Shown here in pieces: positions 1 through 6,537 of a stretch of 64,000 nucleotides of DNA. Origin of the DNA: Pandoraea commovens (lineage in GTDB: Bacteria; Pseudomonadota; Gammaproteobacteria; Burkholderiales; Burkholderiaceae); the NCBI RefSeq assembly GCF_902459615.1, contig NZ_CABPSA010000004.1, positions 1-64,000 on the forward strand. The letters run 5' to 3'. The notes below the pieces were generated by a model. It was not told the origin of the DNA. It did not search any database and saw nothing but the letters and a program-made list of their open reading frames with translations. Position 1 is the first letter of the stretch. The number at the start of each line of letters is the position of its first letter. The translations under genes and the position numbers were made by a program.

Positions 1-87
1 CACGCAGCGGCCCCCGCAGCGGCCCCCGCAGCGGCCCCCGCAGCGTCCCACGCAGCGGCCCCCGCAGCGTCCCACGCAGCGGCCCTC
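1..87. repeat. 12-bp tandem repeat (GCAGCGGCCCCC-like) inside the early-left gene
   Basis: At least seven 12-bp units alternate between a GGCCCC form and a GTCCCA form. They are read in frame on the minus strand as AAAG or AAAWD-type repeats. The array runs off the window edge, so its full copy number is unknown. The unit length is a multiple of three, so changes in copy number would keep the frame. Confidence 0.85.
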
Positions 88-521
88 GCCTCATTGATCT
101 TCGGCAACGCGATATCGAGTTCAGCGTGGCACGTGATTGCGGGAAGCGAGACGAGAATGTCGGCGTGAACCTTCAGTGCCGGAGTGAGAGCGAGCCACGC
201 GGCGCAGTGCACGCGCACCAGCCAGTCGAAGGCCATCCACGAGCGCTTCTCGGAGAGTTCTTTCGAACCGGCGGTGCCGACGAGCAGCGGAATGTACTGC
301 TTGAGTTGGGCGCGTTCTTCATCGGTGCGCATGCCGTCGTTCCAAGCTCGGCCGAACGCGGCCAGAACCGGATCGACGCATGCCGGAGAGTCACCGAAGG
401 ACTCGCCAGCGAACATGCTCACGACTTCGAGCAGGCAGTGTTGGCCGCTATCGGCAGAGTGACCGCCAGCGCTCAGGACGACGCTGTCGAGATCAAGGGT
501 GCTGCTGGTGGGATGGTTCAT
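1..521 (-). CDS. Prophage early-left protein with Ala/Trp/Asp repeats (partial)
   Basis: The frame is open from an ATG at 521 to the left edge, so the C-terminus is missing. The start follows a GAGG ribosome site and lies about 30 bp downstream of a near-consensus promoter covered by repressor operators. About 140 residues of ordinary sequence (including a segment reading SEKRSWMAFDWLVRVHCAAW) are followed by a low-complexity tract of AAAWDAAG and AAAG units. Repeats of this kind occur in uncharacterised phage and actinobacterial proteins of unknown role. As the first gene of the leftward early operon it may act soon after induction. I do not recognise a function. Confidence 0.8.
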   Translation of the reverse strand, partial: MNHPTSSTLDLDSVVLSAGGHSADSGQHCLLEVVSMFAGESFGDSPACVDPVLAAFGRAWNDGMRTDEERAQLKQYIPLLVGTAGSKELSEKRSWMAFDWLVRVHCAAWLALTPALKVHADILVSLPAITCHAELDIALPKINEARAAAWDAAGAAAWDAAGAAAGAAAGAAA

Positions 522-553
522 CTGTGCCTCGCATTCCGTGTGGATGTGAGGCA

Positions 554-596
554 AATATACCCATCAGGTATTTATGTGTCAATACCCATTGGGTAT
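554..596 (-). promoter_or_regulatory. Leftward early promoter with two repressor operators (OL-like)
   Basis: On the minus strand a perfect TTGACA (-35, 577-582) and TATATT (-10, 554-559) are separated by exactly 17 bp. Two 15-bp operators overlap it: ATACCCATCAGGTAT (557-571) and the perfect palindrome ATACCCATTGGGTAT (582-596), 25 bp apart. The same motif recurs three times at 1822-1886. Repressor bound here would cover both promoter elements, which parallels PL/OL of lambda. Confidence 0.85.
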
Positions 597-606
597 ATTT
601 TCTGGG

Positions 607-632
607 CAAAAAAATACCCCGAATCATCGGGG
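607..632 (-). terminator. Intrinsic terminator of the Rap1a/lipoprotein pair
   Basis: CCCCGA and TCGGGG arms (617-632) form a hairpin that on the minus strand is followed by a seven-T run. It lies just past the stop of the gene ending at 639 and just upstream of the leftward promoter, so it isolates the two transcription units. Confidence 0.85.
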
Positions 633-638
633 CAGTTT

Positions 639-1022
639 TCATTTTCCCTTAGGGGTGTCGCATGGAAACGTCGTGGCAACGCCTACAAGAGTTAGAAAGC
701 CCGCATCCATATGCCGCGACTCAGGATGCGTTCGCAGTGCGCGCACAACGATATCTGTTAATTGTCCCACTGTCACTCCACTGGGGACGCAGATCACTCG
801 CTGCTCGCGAGTCTGCATTACGTTTGCCCCATTCACGACGCCGCTTATGAATCCGAGACAAAAGGAGCGATTCACACCTTGGTCGTCGCAATTCGACATG
901 AGGTCATTGCCGGAATATGCCACAGACGAAGTGGCCGCAATTGTTGGGGCAGCGGCGATTACTCCCCATCCAAAGAGAACTCCCAACAGCAGACGTTTTG
1001 CCGAGTTTACATATGGGCGCAT
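639..1022 (-). CDS. Rap1a/Tai immunity-like secreted protein
   Basis: 127 aa. An N-terminal signal peptide (about residues 1-29, hydrophobic core LLLGVLFGWGVIAAA, ending in IAA) precedes a domain with the family pattern: C-x(12)-CLGFISGVVNGA, then C-P-SGVTVGQLTDIVV, then a conserved HPE-x-RH motif and a final FPC. Proteins of the Rap1a/Tai family protect against type VI secretion effectors such as amidases in the periplasm. The start codon overlaps the end of the upstream lipoprotein gene by 16 bp, so the two are probably translated together. Placement between phage regulatory elements, with its own terminator, marks it as lysogenic-conversion cargo. Family assignment is from motif recognition; the role in immunity is inference. 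Confidence 0.75.
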   Translation of the reverse strand: MRPYVNSAKRLLLGVLFGWGVIAAAPTIAATSSVAYSGNDLMSNCDDQGVNRSFCLGFISGVVNGANVMQTREQRVICVPSGVTVGQLTDIVVRALRTHPESRHMDAGFLTLVGVATTFPCDTPKGK

Positions 1023-1327
1023 CGCAATGCCTCTCCCGTGACCGACGATCCTTCTGCCCAGTCCGTCGACGTGCTTATGACATAAAGCGAGTTGCCACCA
1101 CGCGCAGCAGTTAGATTGAGAGCTGCATTCATTGCGCTCGCGGTCTTATCAAACCCAGTTTTCTGCGTGCCGACCACAATCCCCAAACTCTGGCATTTTT
1201 CCTTCTGTGCGGCGGTAGCGATTGCGATCTTGGTGCCTGCCGGTGTGAGTGTCGTCGTGCATCCCGCAATGCTGGCGACCATCATCCCGGCAGCGAAAAA
1301 GTGAATAAATCCCTTACCCCGTGTCAT
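1007..1327 (-). CDS. DUF4156-like lipoprotein
   Basis: 106 aa with a lipoprotein signal: a charged start (MTRGKG), a hydrophobic stretch and the lipobox SIAGC at about residues 19-23. The mature part has the order typical of DUF4156 proteins: LTPAG, then EKCQSLGIVVG, then a helical segment (ASAMNAALNLTAARGGNSLYVI) and a closing Cys. An AAGGAAGG ribosome site precedes the start. It is co-transcribed with the Rap1a/Tai-like gene and probably resides in the outer membrane or periplasm. Its biochemical role is unknown. Confidence 0.75.
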   Translation of the reverse strand: MTRGKGFIHFFAAGMMVASIAGCTTTLTPAGTKIAIATAAQKEKCQSLGIVVGTQKTGFDKTASAMNAALNLTAARGGNSLYVISTSTDWAEGSSVTGEALRCAHM

Positions 1328-1421
1328 GTGCCTTCCTTTTGATCTTCTGAGTCCGAGCGGCCCCGACTTCGTTTTCCGCCCGCTGGGAATTGGTAAATGA
1401 TGGCCGTCCTAAGCGGTCGGG

Positions 1422-1802
1422 CTAACTCGCCTCGCGTGTTTCCGGCGCATGCTCCTGCTCCCATGCTTCAACTGTGTCTCGCACGAATCGTGCGACTCGC
1501 GCTTTCTCGGAGTCAGGAAGTCTATCAAACCTCGCACGCTCAATCGTGAACGGCCAATTCACCCCCTTAGCGCTTACGATTTTTGCCTCATCGTGCCGCA
1601 TGTCCATCCAGCCATGAGGTAGCCCAAAAACATCCTCAGCGCGCCTAGCCGTCTTGTCACCGATTCGCTTTATGGGCGTCTTGCCGATGTAGTTCTGGAG
1701 CAATTGATAGCTCATCTCCATCCGCGCGGCAAGGGCTGGACGTCCCCCCGCGCGGTCGGCAAGGCCGCGCAGATTGGTGAGTCTGATTTCGTTGATATCC
1801 AT
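1422..1802 (-). CDS. Phage repressor (short CI-like, DNA-binding only)
   Basis: 126 aa from the chosen ATG at 1802. An N-terminal helix-turn-helix (NLRGLADRAGGRPALAARMEMSYQLLQNYIG) is followed by KTARRAEDVFGLPHGWMDMRH, the usual tail of phage HTH repressors. The C-terminus is too short for a LexA-type self-cleaving domain, so RecA-triggered autocleavage is unlikely. The frame is open further upstream, and a possible ATG at 1823 would sit inside an operator; 1802 fits better because the three operators then lie upstream of translation. It is divergent from the YdaS/Cro-like gene, as expected for a lysogeny switch. Confidence 0.75.
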   Translation of the reverse strand: MDINEIRLTNLRGLADRAGGRPALAARMEMSYQLLQNYIGKTPIKRIGDKTARRAEDVFGLPHGWMDMRHDEAKIVSAKGVNWPFTIERARFDRLPDSEKARVARFVRDTVEAWEQEHAPETREAS

Positions 1803-1821
1803 CCCGGCATTACAGCAATTC

Positions 1822-1886
1822 ATACCCAACGGGTAAATCACCCCGACGGGTATATTCTCTCTTGCTGAAATATACCTAGTGGGTAT
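1822..1886. promoter_or_regulatory. Three-site repressor operator cluster (OR-like)
   Basis: Three copies of the ATACCC-N3-GGGTAT motif lie between the divergent repressor and Cro-like genes: ATACCCAACGGGTAA (1822-1836), CACCCCGACGGGTAT (1839-1853) and ATACCTAGTGGGTAT (1872-1886). Starts are 17 and 33 bp apart. The central triplet varies while the half-sites are kept, as in a dimeric HTH repressor site. Confidence 0.85.
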
Positions 1887-1889
1887 ATT
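1862..1889 (+). promoter_or_regulatory. Rightward early promoter (PR-like)
   Basis: TTGCTG (1862-1867) and TATATT (1884-1889) are spaced 16 bp apart, 35 bp upstream of the Cro-like start. The -10 is overlapped by the operator at 1872-1886, so the repressor should block it. Confidence 0.6.
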
Positions 1890-1923
1890 ATTCATTCGAA
1901 CGTAAACCTCTCGGGTGATCTGA

Positions 1924-2160
1924 ATGGATTTCAAAACCTATTACCAGGGTCTTTCGCAGGACGAACGAAAGAAGTTCGCGACGCACGCGAACACCTCGAC
2001 CGCATACATCGAGGTCCATCTGTTGCCCCGCCGGAAGATTCCGAAGCCTCCCTTGCTCGACGGTCTCGCTTCGGCCTGCTTGGCTATGGGGGCGGACATC
2101 ACGAAGGGCGATCTGCTCGCGTTTTTCTACCGCACCGAAGCACCTTCCGTCGTGGCGTGA
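1924..2160 (+). CDS. YdaS/Cro-like HTH regulator
   Basis: 78 aa. The sequence DFKTYYQGLSQDERKKFATHANTS...YIEVHLLPRRKIPKPPLLDGLASA has the layout of YdaS-type HTH proteins (Cro analogues of lambdoid prophages): helix 1 at about 3-10, then a KKFA...TSTAYI helix-turn-helix and a short C-terminal helix. It is the first gene rightward of the operator cluster, preceded by GGTGAT. It probably binds the same operators to shut off the repressor during lytic growth. The family call is moderately firm; operator sharing is inferred from position. Confidence 0.75.
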   Translation: MDFKTYYQGLSQDERKKFATHANTSTAYIEVHLLPRRKIPKPPLLDGLASACLAMGADITKGDLLAFFYRTEAPSVVA

Positions 2161-2223
2161 GCGCCGCGTTGACTGAATTCTCAGCGGTCGCGCTGCGCCG
2201 CACAACATTCGCGAGAACGATCC

Positions 2224-2730
2224 GTGAACACATCCGACGCCGCATATCACCTCGTCCATGACTACAAGGGCGGTTCTGAATCGCTCGCGCCCCGCATGGG
2301 TATTTCCGCTGCGCTGCTGCGCAACAAGGTCAACCGCAATCGCACGCCTGAGAACCGCAACGTTCTCTCGCTGGCTGAGGCGGTGAACATGACCGACCTT
2401 ACTGGCGATGAACGAATCCTTCACGCGTGGGCATCCGAGCGTAATAGTGTCTTGGTGCATCTGCCCGAGCCGACTGAACAGCCGGACAACGATGAACTAC
2501 TCGGCCTCTTCATGCGACTCACGACTGAGTTCGGCGCGCTCGCACAACGCCATCAGGAAGCTACCGAAGACGGAGAGGTCGACGAGCAGGAGAAGGCCGA
2601 CCTGAAGCGCCTGGGTAACCAGATTCACCAGACGGTGCAGCAGATCCAGACCCTCACTGAGGCGATCTACTGCCGACCGCCCGAGAGCGGCGCCACGCCG
2701 CAGCGCGCCACGAGCGTGCGGGCGGTCTGA
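2224..2730 (+). CDS. CII-like phage regulatory protein (Phage_CP76 family)
   Basis: 168 aa starting at GTG. The N-terminus (TSDAAYHLVHDYKGGSESLAPRMGISAALLRNKVN) matches the phage regulatory CII/CP76 family, a helix-turn-helix that decides between lysis and lysogeny or controls early transcription. A conserved LSLAEAVNMT follows, and the C-terminal half (about 95-150) is a charged helical region (EDGEVDEQEKADLKRLGNQIHQTVQQIQTL) likely used for oligomerisation. It lies directly after the Cro-like gene, the usual place. Confidence 0.8.
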   Translation: MNTSDAAYHLVHDYKGGSESLAPRMGISAALLRNKVNRNRTPENRNVLSLAEAVNMTDLTGDERILHAWASERNSVLVHLPEPTEQPDNDELLGLFMRLTTEFGALAQRHQEATEDGEVDEQEKADLKRLGNQIHQTVQQIQTLTEAIYCRPPESGATPQRATSVRAV

Positions 2731-2731
2731 C

Positions 2732-2809
2732 ATGGCCGACATCATTGCCGCCGTGCCCATCGTTTGCCTGATCGGCGTGACGTGGTTCGCGCTGCGCCGG
2801 AGGGGGTGA
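2732..2809 (+). CDS. Small single-span membrane protein
   Basis: 25 aa (MADIIAAVPIVCLIGVTWFALRRRG). One hydrophobic segment (residues 4-20) is followed by a basic RRR tail, giving an N-out, C-in topology. It starts one base past the CII stop, so it is probably translationally coupled. Very short membrane proteins of this type are common in phage early operons; the function is unknown. Confidence 0.5.
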   Translation: MADIIAAVPIVCLIGVTWFALRRRG

Positions 2810-2963
2810 GGGATGCAACACCAGATCGAATTTCCCGTTCGCACACACGCGATGCCATATCATGCTCATTCAGTCCGGGCGGCCGGTGGCCACCGGTGTG
2901 CGTCGAATGCCTGCCACGTCGCATATGCCCGGGCCCCTTTCTTGGCAGGAGAGGCGATTTGGC
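2810..2963. other. Short gap with a perfect 14-bp palindrome
   Basis: No convincing gene. CCGGTGGCCACCGG at 2883-2896 is a perfect palindrome. A frame from an ATG at 2813 has a good ribosome site but soon loses coding character and overlaps the next gene in another frame, so I do not call it. Confidence 0.4.
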
Positions 2964-3188
2964 ATGGAAGAGAACAAGAACGTAGACCCACCGCTCGAAC
3001 TGTTGATCGAGGCACGCCCGGAAGTGCTGGTGGGGCTCAATCGGCATGGAACCGTCGATATCATCGTCAACTCCATCGGGGAATCCGGCGAATCTGTAGA
3101 GCGCGGGGCCGTCTGCTTTCCTGTGGAATGCTGCGAGGATATCGGCAATGCGCTGATTGCTATCGCGAGCAAGCACCAGCACGGATAA
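2964..3188 (+). CDS. Hypothetical phage protein
   Basis: 74 aa (MEENKNVDPPLELLIEARPEVL...). The frame is open further upstream, but the start at 2964 follows an AGGAGAGG ribosome site and the upstream translation looks random. The protein reads as a small alpha/beta fold with a central LVGLNRHGTVDIIVNSIG strand pair and two Cys (CFPVECCEDIG). It lies in the early operon just before the replication gene. Not recognised. Confidence 0.6.
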   Translation: MEENKNVDPPLELLIEARPEVLVGLNRHGTVDIIVNSIGESGESVERGAVCFPVECCEDIGNALIAIASKHQHG

Positions 3189-3241
3189 CGCTGCACAGCC
3201 GCACGTTTGCTGCGGCTATCTCAATTCGGATGGGGGTCTAA

Positions 3242-4189
3242 ATGGCCCGCATCCGCTCTACCAAGCCCGAATTCTGGACCTCTGAGCAGGTCATGGAGCT
3301 GTCGCGCGATGCGCGGCTCTTGTTCATCGGTATGTGGAATTTCTGCGATGACGCAGGCATCCACCCAGCCAGCCCGAAGCGCCTCAAAGCCGAAGTCTTC
3401 CCCGCTGACGATTTGACCTCGTTGGACATTCGCCGACTGGTCGACGAATTGGTGTCGATCGGTCTCGTCGAAGAGTACGAAGTCGACGGCGAGGCGTTTT
3501 GGATTGTCACCGGCTGGCATCACCAGAAGATCGAAAAGCCGACCTTCACTCATCCTCGTCCCGACGGCACGCTCCCTGCAAACGCGCCTGCACGCCGCAA
3601 AACCCGCATCTCATCGTCAAATTCGACGAGTAGTCGCGGAGGTGTCGACGACCAATCGTCGAATGATCGTCGACCGTTCGACGACAACTCGCCGACGGAG
3701 TCGAGTCGAGTCGAGTCGAGTCGAAAGGACTTAGGTTCTAACAACGGCGTAGGTACACCTCCCGCGAACGATGAAAAATCGATCCTCGCCGCCGTTGGCG
3801 TGTCATCGAATCTGATCGCTTGGGAGCGAGAGCGCGGCAAATTCCCGAAGGGATTGAACGCCTCGGCGCAGCAGGTCATCGATCTGGCTGGCCTGAATGT
3901 CACGACTGTCGAGCTTCGAGCAGCCTACGACGACGCCGTCACCGAGCGCGACAAGGCGAGCGACCCGGGGCCGATCAATGCCGGATTCGTGCGTTCGTTC
4001 GTCGAGAAGGCACGCCGCCCAGCCCCGAAGCCCAAAGCACCGCCCCTGCACACCCTCAACGATGCCCAACTCACGCTGGCCGGTCGCGAATGCGGTGCTG
4101 GCGAGGCGCGCGTCGGTGAGTCCCGCGAGTCGTACATCGATCGCATCAAGCGCAAGCAGGCCGAAACCTCACGAGGAGCCGCAGCATGA
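3242..4189 (+). CDS. O-like phage replication protein
   Basis: 315 aa. Residues 1-95 (ARIRSTKPEFWTSEQVMELSRDARLLFIGMWNFCDDAG...) are the winged-helix N-terminus typical of phage replication initiators that bind the origin and recruit helicase. A Ser/Arg/Asp-rich linker (about 115-170) contains an SRVESSRVESSR repeat encoded by a pentanucleotide tract. The C-terminal half (LAAVGVSSNLIAWERERGKFPKGLNASAQQVIDLAGL...) is helical and likely binds a partner. It begins the replication block and overlaps the next gene by 4 bp. No helicase or loader gene is visible, so the host helicase is probably recruited. Confidence 0.75.
   Translation: MARIRSTKPEFWTSEQVMELSRDARLLFIGMWNFCDDAGIHPASPKRLKAEVFPADDLTSLDIRRLVDELVSIGLVEEYEVDGEAFWIVTGWHHQKIEKPTFTHPRPDGTLPANAPARRKTRISSSNSTSSRGGVDDQSSNDRRPFDDNSPTESSRVESSRKDLGSNNGVGTPPANDEKSILAAVGVSSNLIAWERERGKFPKGLNASAQQVIDLAGLNVTTVELRAAYDDAVTERDKASDPGPINAGFVRSFVEKARRPAPKPKAPPLHTLNDAQLTLAGRECGAGEARVGESRESYIDRIKRKQAETSRGAAA
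3698..3724. repeat. GAGTC pentanucleotide repeat inside the replication gene
   Basis: Five perfect GAGTC copies plus two bases, preceded (3625-3690) by several scattered TCGTCGA/TCGACGA words. Repeats inside an O-type gene recall the iterons of the lambda origin, which also lie within gene O. The same tract could instead be only a slippage-generated linker coding for Ser/Arg/Val/Glu. Confidence 0.7.
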
Positions 4190-4713
4190 CCGATCTCGTC
4201 ACCAACGCACAGGACGATGGCCCGAAGTGGGGCTGCGCCGCACACGGCTGCATGCTGGCCGGGACAACGAAGACTGGGGCCGACTGGCTGTGCGGCTGCC
4301 ACGCGCACGTGCTGCCGATGCACTGGCAGGAAGTCACGGCCCGAATGCACGCCCGCTCGGCATTCGTGCGCGCCTACCTGAACGCCGCGACGATCCATCC
4401 CTACGAGTGGGGCAGCGGTCGACATCGTGCGGCGTCTGAGGCAATGGCCCGCATGGGACGGCCAGACCTTGCCCCAGCGAATCAGGTTCGCTCCGTGAAG
4501 GTGTTCGACCGCAAAGAGCATGCCTTCGTCGACCACACGCGCACCATCAACGAACAGCAATCGATAAAGCACTGGACCGAACGCCTCTACCTCACGCTCA
4601 TCGCGGAATGCACCGCCGATCTCGAGAAGGCCAAGGTCCGCACCATGCCTACGGCAGAACTGCCGTTCACCCCGCCAGCCGTTCAATCCCTCATCCCGGA
4701 GATGAGCCAATGA
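4186..4713 (+). CDS. Hypothetical phage protein with a possible zinc site
   Basis: 175 aa. Residues 17-41 contain C17-x4-C22-x13-C36-x-C38-H-x-H, a likely metal-binding knuckle. The rest is helical (HWQEVTARMHARSAFVRAYLNAATIHPYEWG). It overlaps its upstream neighbour by 4 bp and the RusA gene by 4 bp (ATGA), showing tight coupling in the replication and recombination block. Probably a DNA-binding accessory protein; not recognised. Confidence 0.6.
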   Translation: MTDLVTNAQDDGPKWGCAAHGCMLAGTTKTGADWLCGCHAHVLPMHWQEVTARMHARSAFVRAYLNAATIHPYEWGSGRHRAASEAMARMGRPDLAPANQVRSVKVFDRKEHAFVDHTRTINEQQSIKHWTERLYLTLIAECTADLEKAKVRTMPTAELPFTPPAVQSLIPEMSQ

Positions 4714-5282
4714 CCATCCTCTTCGACGAAATGCCCCGAGTTTGCGCACAAACGCAAAGTGGCGATGCACCCGACGAATTCCCGGACCTCGCGCGCGCGC
4801 GCACGTTTGACGGCGGCGTGATTCGCTTCACGATCCTCGGGGAGCCTGCGAGCAAGGCCAACAGCCGCAAGGTGGCGAAATTCGGCGACCGTCCGGCCAT
4901 GCTCATCAAGTCCGACAAGGCCCGCGACTACGAACGCGACGCACTCGCGCAGATCCCGCCGCGTTTCCGCGTGCAACTCACGGGACCGGTGCGCGCGACG
5001 CTGCACATTTTCTATGCCAGCGAGCGCCCCGACCTCGACGAATCCATCGTGCTTGACGTGATGCAGGACCGCTACAAGCCCGAGAAGCTGACGAAGGATC
5101 AGAAGGCAGCGGGCGTGAAAGCGAAGCGCGTGCTGGTGCAGAAGGGGGTCTATGTGAACGACCGCCAGGTGCGCGAGAAGCACGTGTTCCACGGCATCGA
5201 TCGGAAGAACCCGCGCACGGAAGTCGTCATCGAGCCATTGCAAGCGCAGCAGCAGGGGCTGTTCAGCGGAGGCCAGCAATGA
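4710..5282 (+). CDS. RusA-like Holliday junction resolvase
   Basis: 190 aa. The start at 4710 overlaps the previous stop (ATGA). The RusA fold begins near residue 37 (IRFTILGEPASKANSRK), followed by a basic stretch, the acidic motif RPDLDES-x5-DVMQDRY (about 109-123) and GVYVNDRQVREKHVFHGIDRKNPRTEVVIEP. The aspartates in the PDLD, LDVMQD and NDRQ segments correspond to the metal-binding positions of RusA. The protein is longer than E. coli RusA (120 aa) through an N-terminal extension and an insert. It would cut branched replication and recombination intermediates before packaging. Confidence 0.8.
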   Translation: MTILFDEMPRVCAQTQSGDAPDEFPDLARARTFDGGVIRFTILGEPASKANSRKVAKFGDRPAMLIKSDKARDYERDALAQIPPRFRVQLTGPVRATLHIFYASERPDLDESIVLDVMQDRYKPEKLTKDQKAAGVKAKRVLVQKGVYVNDRQVREKHVFHGIDRKNPRTEVVIEPLQAQQQGLFSGGQQ

Positions 5283-5839
5283 AGCGCGCCTATCACCTTT
5301 GGACGTCCGCCGAAGACAAGATCCTGCGCGCGATTTTCGCGTCTCACGAGACGGTCGCAGACCAGCTTCACCTGCTGCCCGGGCACAACGTGCAATCGCT
5401 CAAGAATCGTGCGCGTAGCCTCGGGCTGAAGAAGGCCGTGCGCGTCTACGAAACGTCGAAGCCCACCATCGTCGCCGCAATGGCGTACTACGGCGTGCGC
5501 AGTGCGCCTGACATCGCGAAGCTGTCCAAGATCCACCTCGTCACGGTGCGCAAGATCATCAACGACATGGTGAAGGCCGGAGAGGCGCACATCGACGGCT
5601 ACGCCCCCGCGACGCTCAACGGCATGCCGACGCGCTTGTTCAAGCTCGGCCCCGGTCGCAACGCGCCCCAGCCGCGCACGAAGACGCCGAGCGAGCGCGT
5701 CAAGGCGTGGGAGAAGCGCCAAGACCCCGAAGAACTGAAGGTGCGCCGCTCGCGCTATGCCACGCGTCGAAAGATCAAGCTGGGCAAGCTCATCCCTGCG
5801 CGCGACCCGCTCACTGCCGCACTGTTCGGGAGCACCTGA
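5279..5839 (+). CDS. Phage DNA-binding protein (SANT/HTH-like)
   Basis: 186 aa. The N-terminus (RAYHLWTSAEDKILRAIFASHETVADQLHLLPGHNVQSLKNRARSLGLKK) looks like a Myb/SANT-type HTH. A second winged-helix-like region follows (APDIAKLSKIHLVTVRKIINDMVKAGEAHIDGYAP), then a very basic tail. It overlaps RusA by 4 bp. It may regulate the early-to-late switch or serve recombination; the exact role is not clear. Confidence 0.6.
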   Translation: MKRAYHLWTSAEDKILRAIFASHETVADQLHLLPGHNVQSLKNRARSLGLKKAVRVYETSKPTIVAAMAYYGVRSAPDIAKLSKIHLVTVRKIINDMVKAGEAHIDGYAPATLNGMPTRLFKLGPGRNAPQPRTKTPSERVKAWEKRQDPEELKVRRSRYATRRKIKLGKLIPARDPLTAALFGST

Positions 5840-5940
5840 TGCGCGACCCCATCGGCGCAATCCTCGTCTTCGTCGGCGTGGCCTGCATCCTCATCGCCGC
5901 CTGCTCTGCCGCCGGATTCTTTATCACTTTCCGCCCCTAA
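5839..5940 (+). CDS. Small single-span membrane protein
   Basis: 33 aa (MRDPIGAILVFVGVACILIA...). The start overlaps the upstream stop (TGATG). One hydrophobic segment covers residues 5-30. The sequence ACILIAACSAAG includes Cys but no clean lipobox. Function unknown. Confidence 0.5.
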   Translation: MRDPIGAILVFVGVACILIAACSAAGFFITFRP

Positions 5941-5965
5941 ACGGGCAATTTCAGGAGAAATCAGC

Positions 5966-6283
5966 ATGCTCCCTATCAGCCCCTCAAGCCTCCTTGGTGC
6001 GTGTGCCAATGCAAGCGCAGGCACGAAAGAAATCATCCCCATCAAACGCATCCCCGATCAGATCGCATCTGCGCATGAAGCGTTGACGGCGCTCTTCGAA
6101 GCGCTTCAGCGCGTCTCGATGCGTGTCTCGTCCATCGCGGACTGCGCTCCTCCCGAAACTGTGGGGGAAGTATCAGCAGCGAGTGCAGATCCCGAATGTG
6201 TCATCGCACTCGATTCCTTGATCGAGCGCATCCAACTCGCAACGGCGCGCGCCCACAGCATTTCCGACCGCGTGCGACTCTGA
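5966..6283 (+). CDS. Hypothetical phage protein
   Basis: 105 aa with a good AGGAGA ribosome site. Mostly helical (IPDQIASAHEALTALFEALQRVSMRVSSIADCAPP...VIALDSLIERIQLATARAHSISDRV), suggesting a small helical bundle or coiled coil. Nothing recognisable; part of the early operon. Confidence 0.55.
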   Translation: MLPISPSSLLGACANASAGTKEIIPIKRIPDQIASAHEALTALFEALQRVSMRVSSIADCAPPETVGEVSAASADPECVIALDSLIERIQLATARAHSISDRVRL

Positions 6284-6285
6284 CC

Positions 6286-6537
6286 ATGACCAGCCTCGTG
6301 CGCCTCGCAGGCATCCTCCCGCGCCAGCCCGAGTTTCGCGCGTGGCTGGCCGAAGCCGCCCATCAGCCGATTACCGCAGACGACGCCGCCGAGTTCATCC
6401 GCATCGCCTGCGGCGTCGACAGCCGCCGCGAGCTCGACACGAACGGTCGAGCCGCCGACGCCTTTCACACCATGGTGCGCCGCCCATACCTGGCATGGCG
6501 TGATCAGCAGCACCAACCCAAAGGAGCTGGAGCATGA
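6286..6537 (+). CDS. Hypothetical phage protein
   Basis: 83 aa from an ATG two bases after the previous stop. It contains helical segments (LARWLAEAAHQ-like, DDAAEFIRIACGVDSRRELD) and ends PYLAWRDQQHQPKGAGA. It overlaps the next gene by 4 bp. The layout suggests a small regulatory or accessory protein; not recognised. Confidence 0.55.
   Translation: MTSLVRLAGILPRQPEFRAWLAEAAHQPITADDAAEFIRIACGVDSRRELDTNGRAADAFHTMVRRPYLAWRDQQHQPKGAGA

Noticed and set aside
2813-3241. Plus-strand frame with a good ribosome site at 2813
   Set aside because: After about 30 residues the translation becomes Arg/His-rich and overlaps the better gene at 2964-3188 in another frame. It could be a decayed short gene, but I cannot support it.
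3698-3724. CRISPR-like repeat array
   Set aside because: The GAGTC units are contiguous with no spacers and are read in frame within a protein; no CRISPR repeats occur elsewhere in the window.
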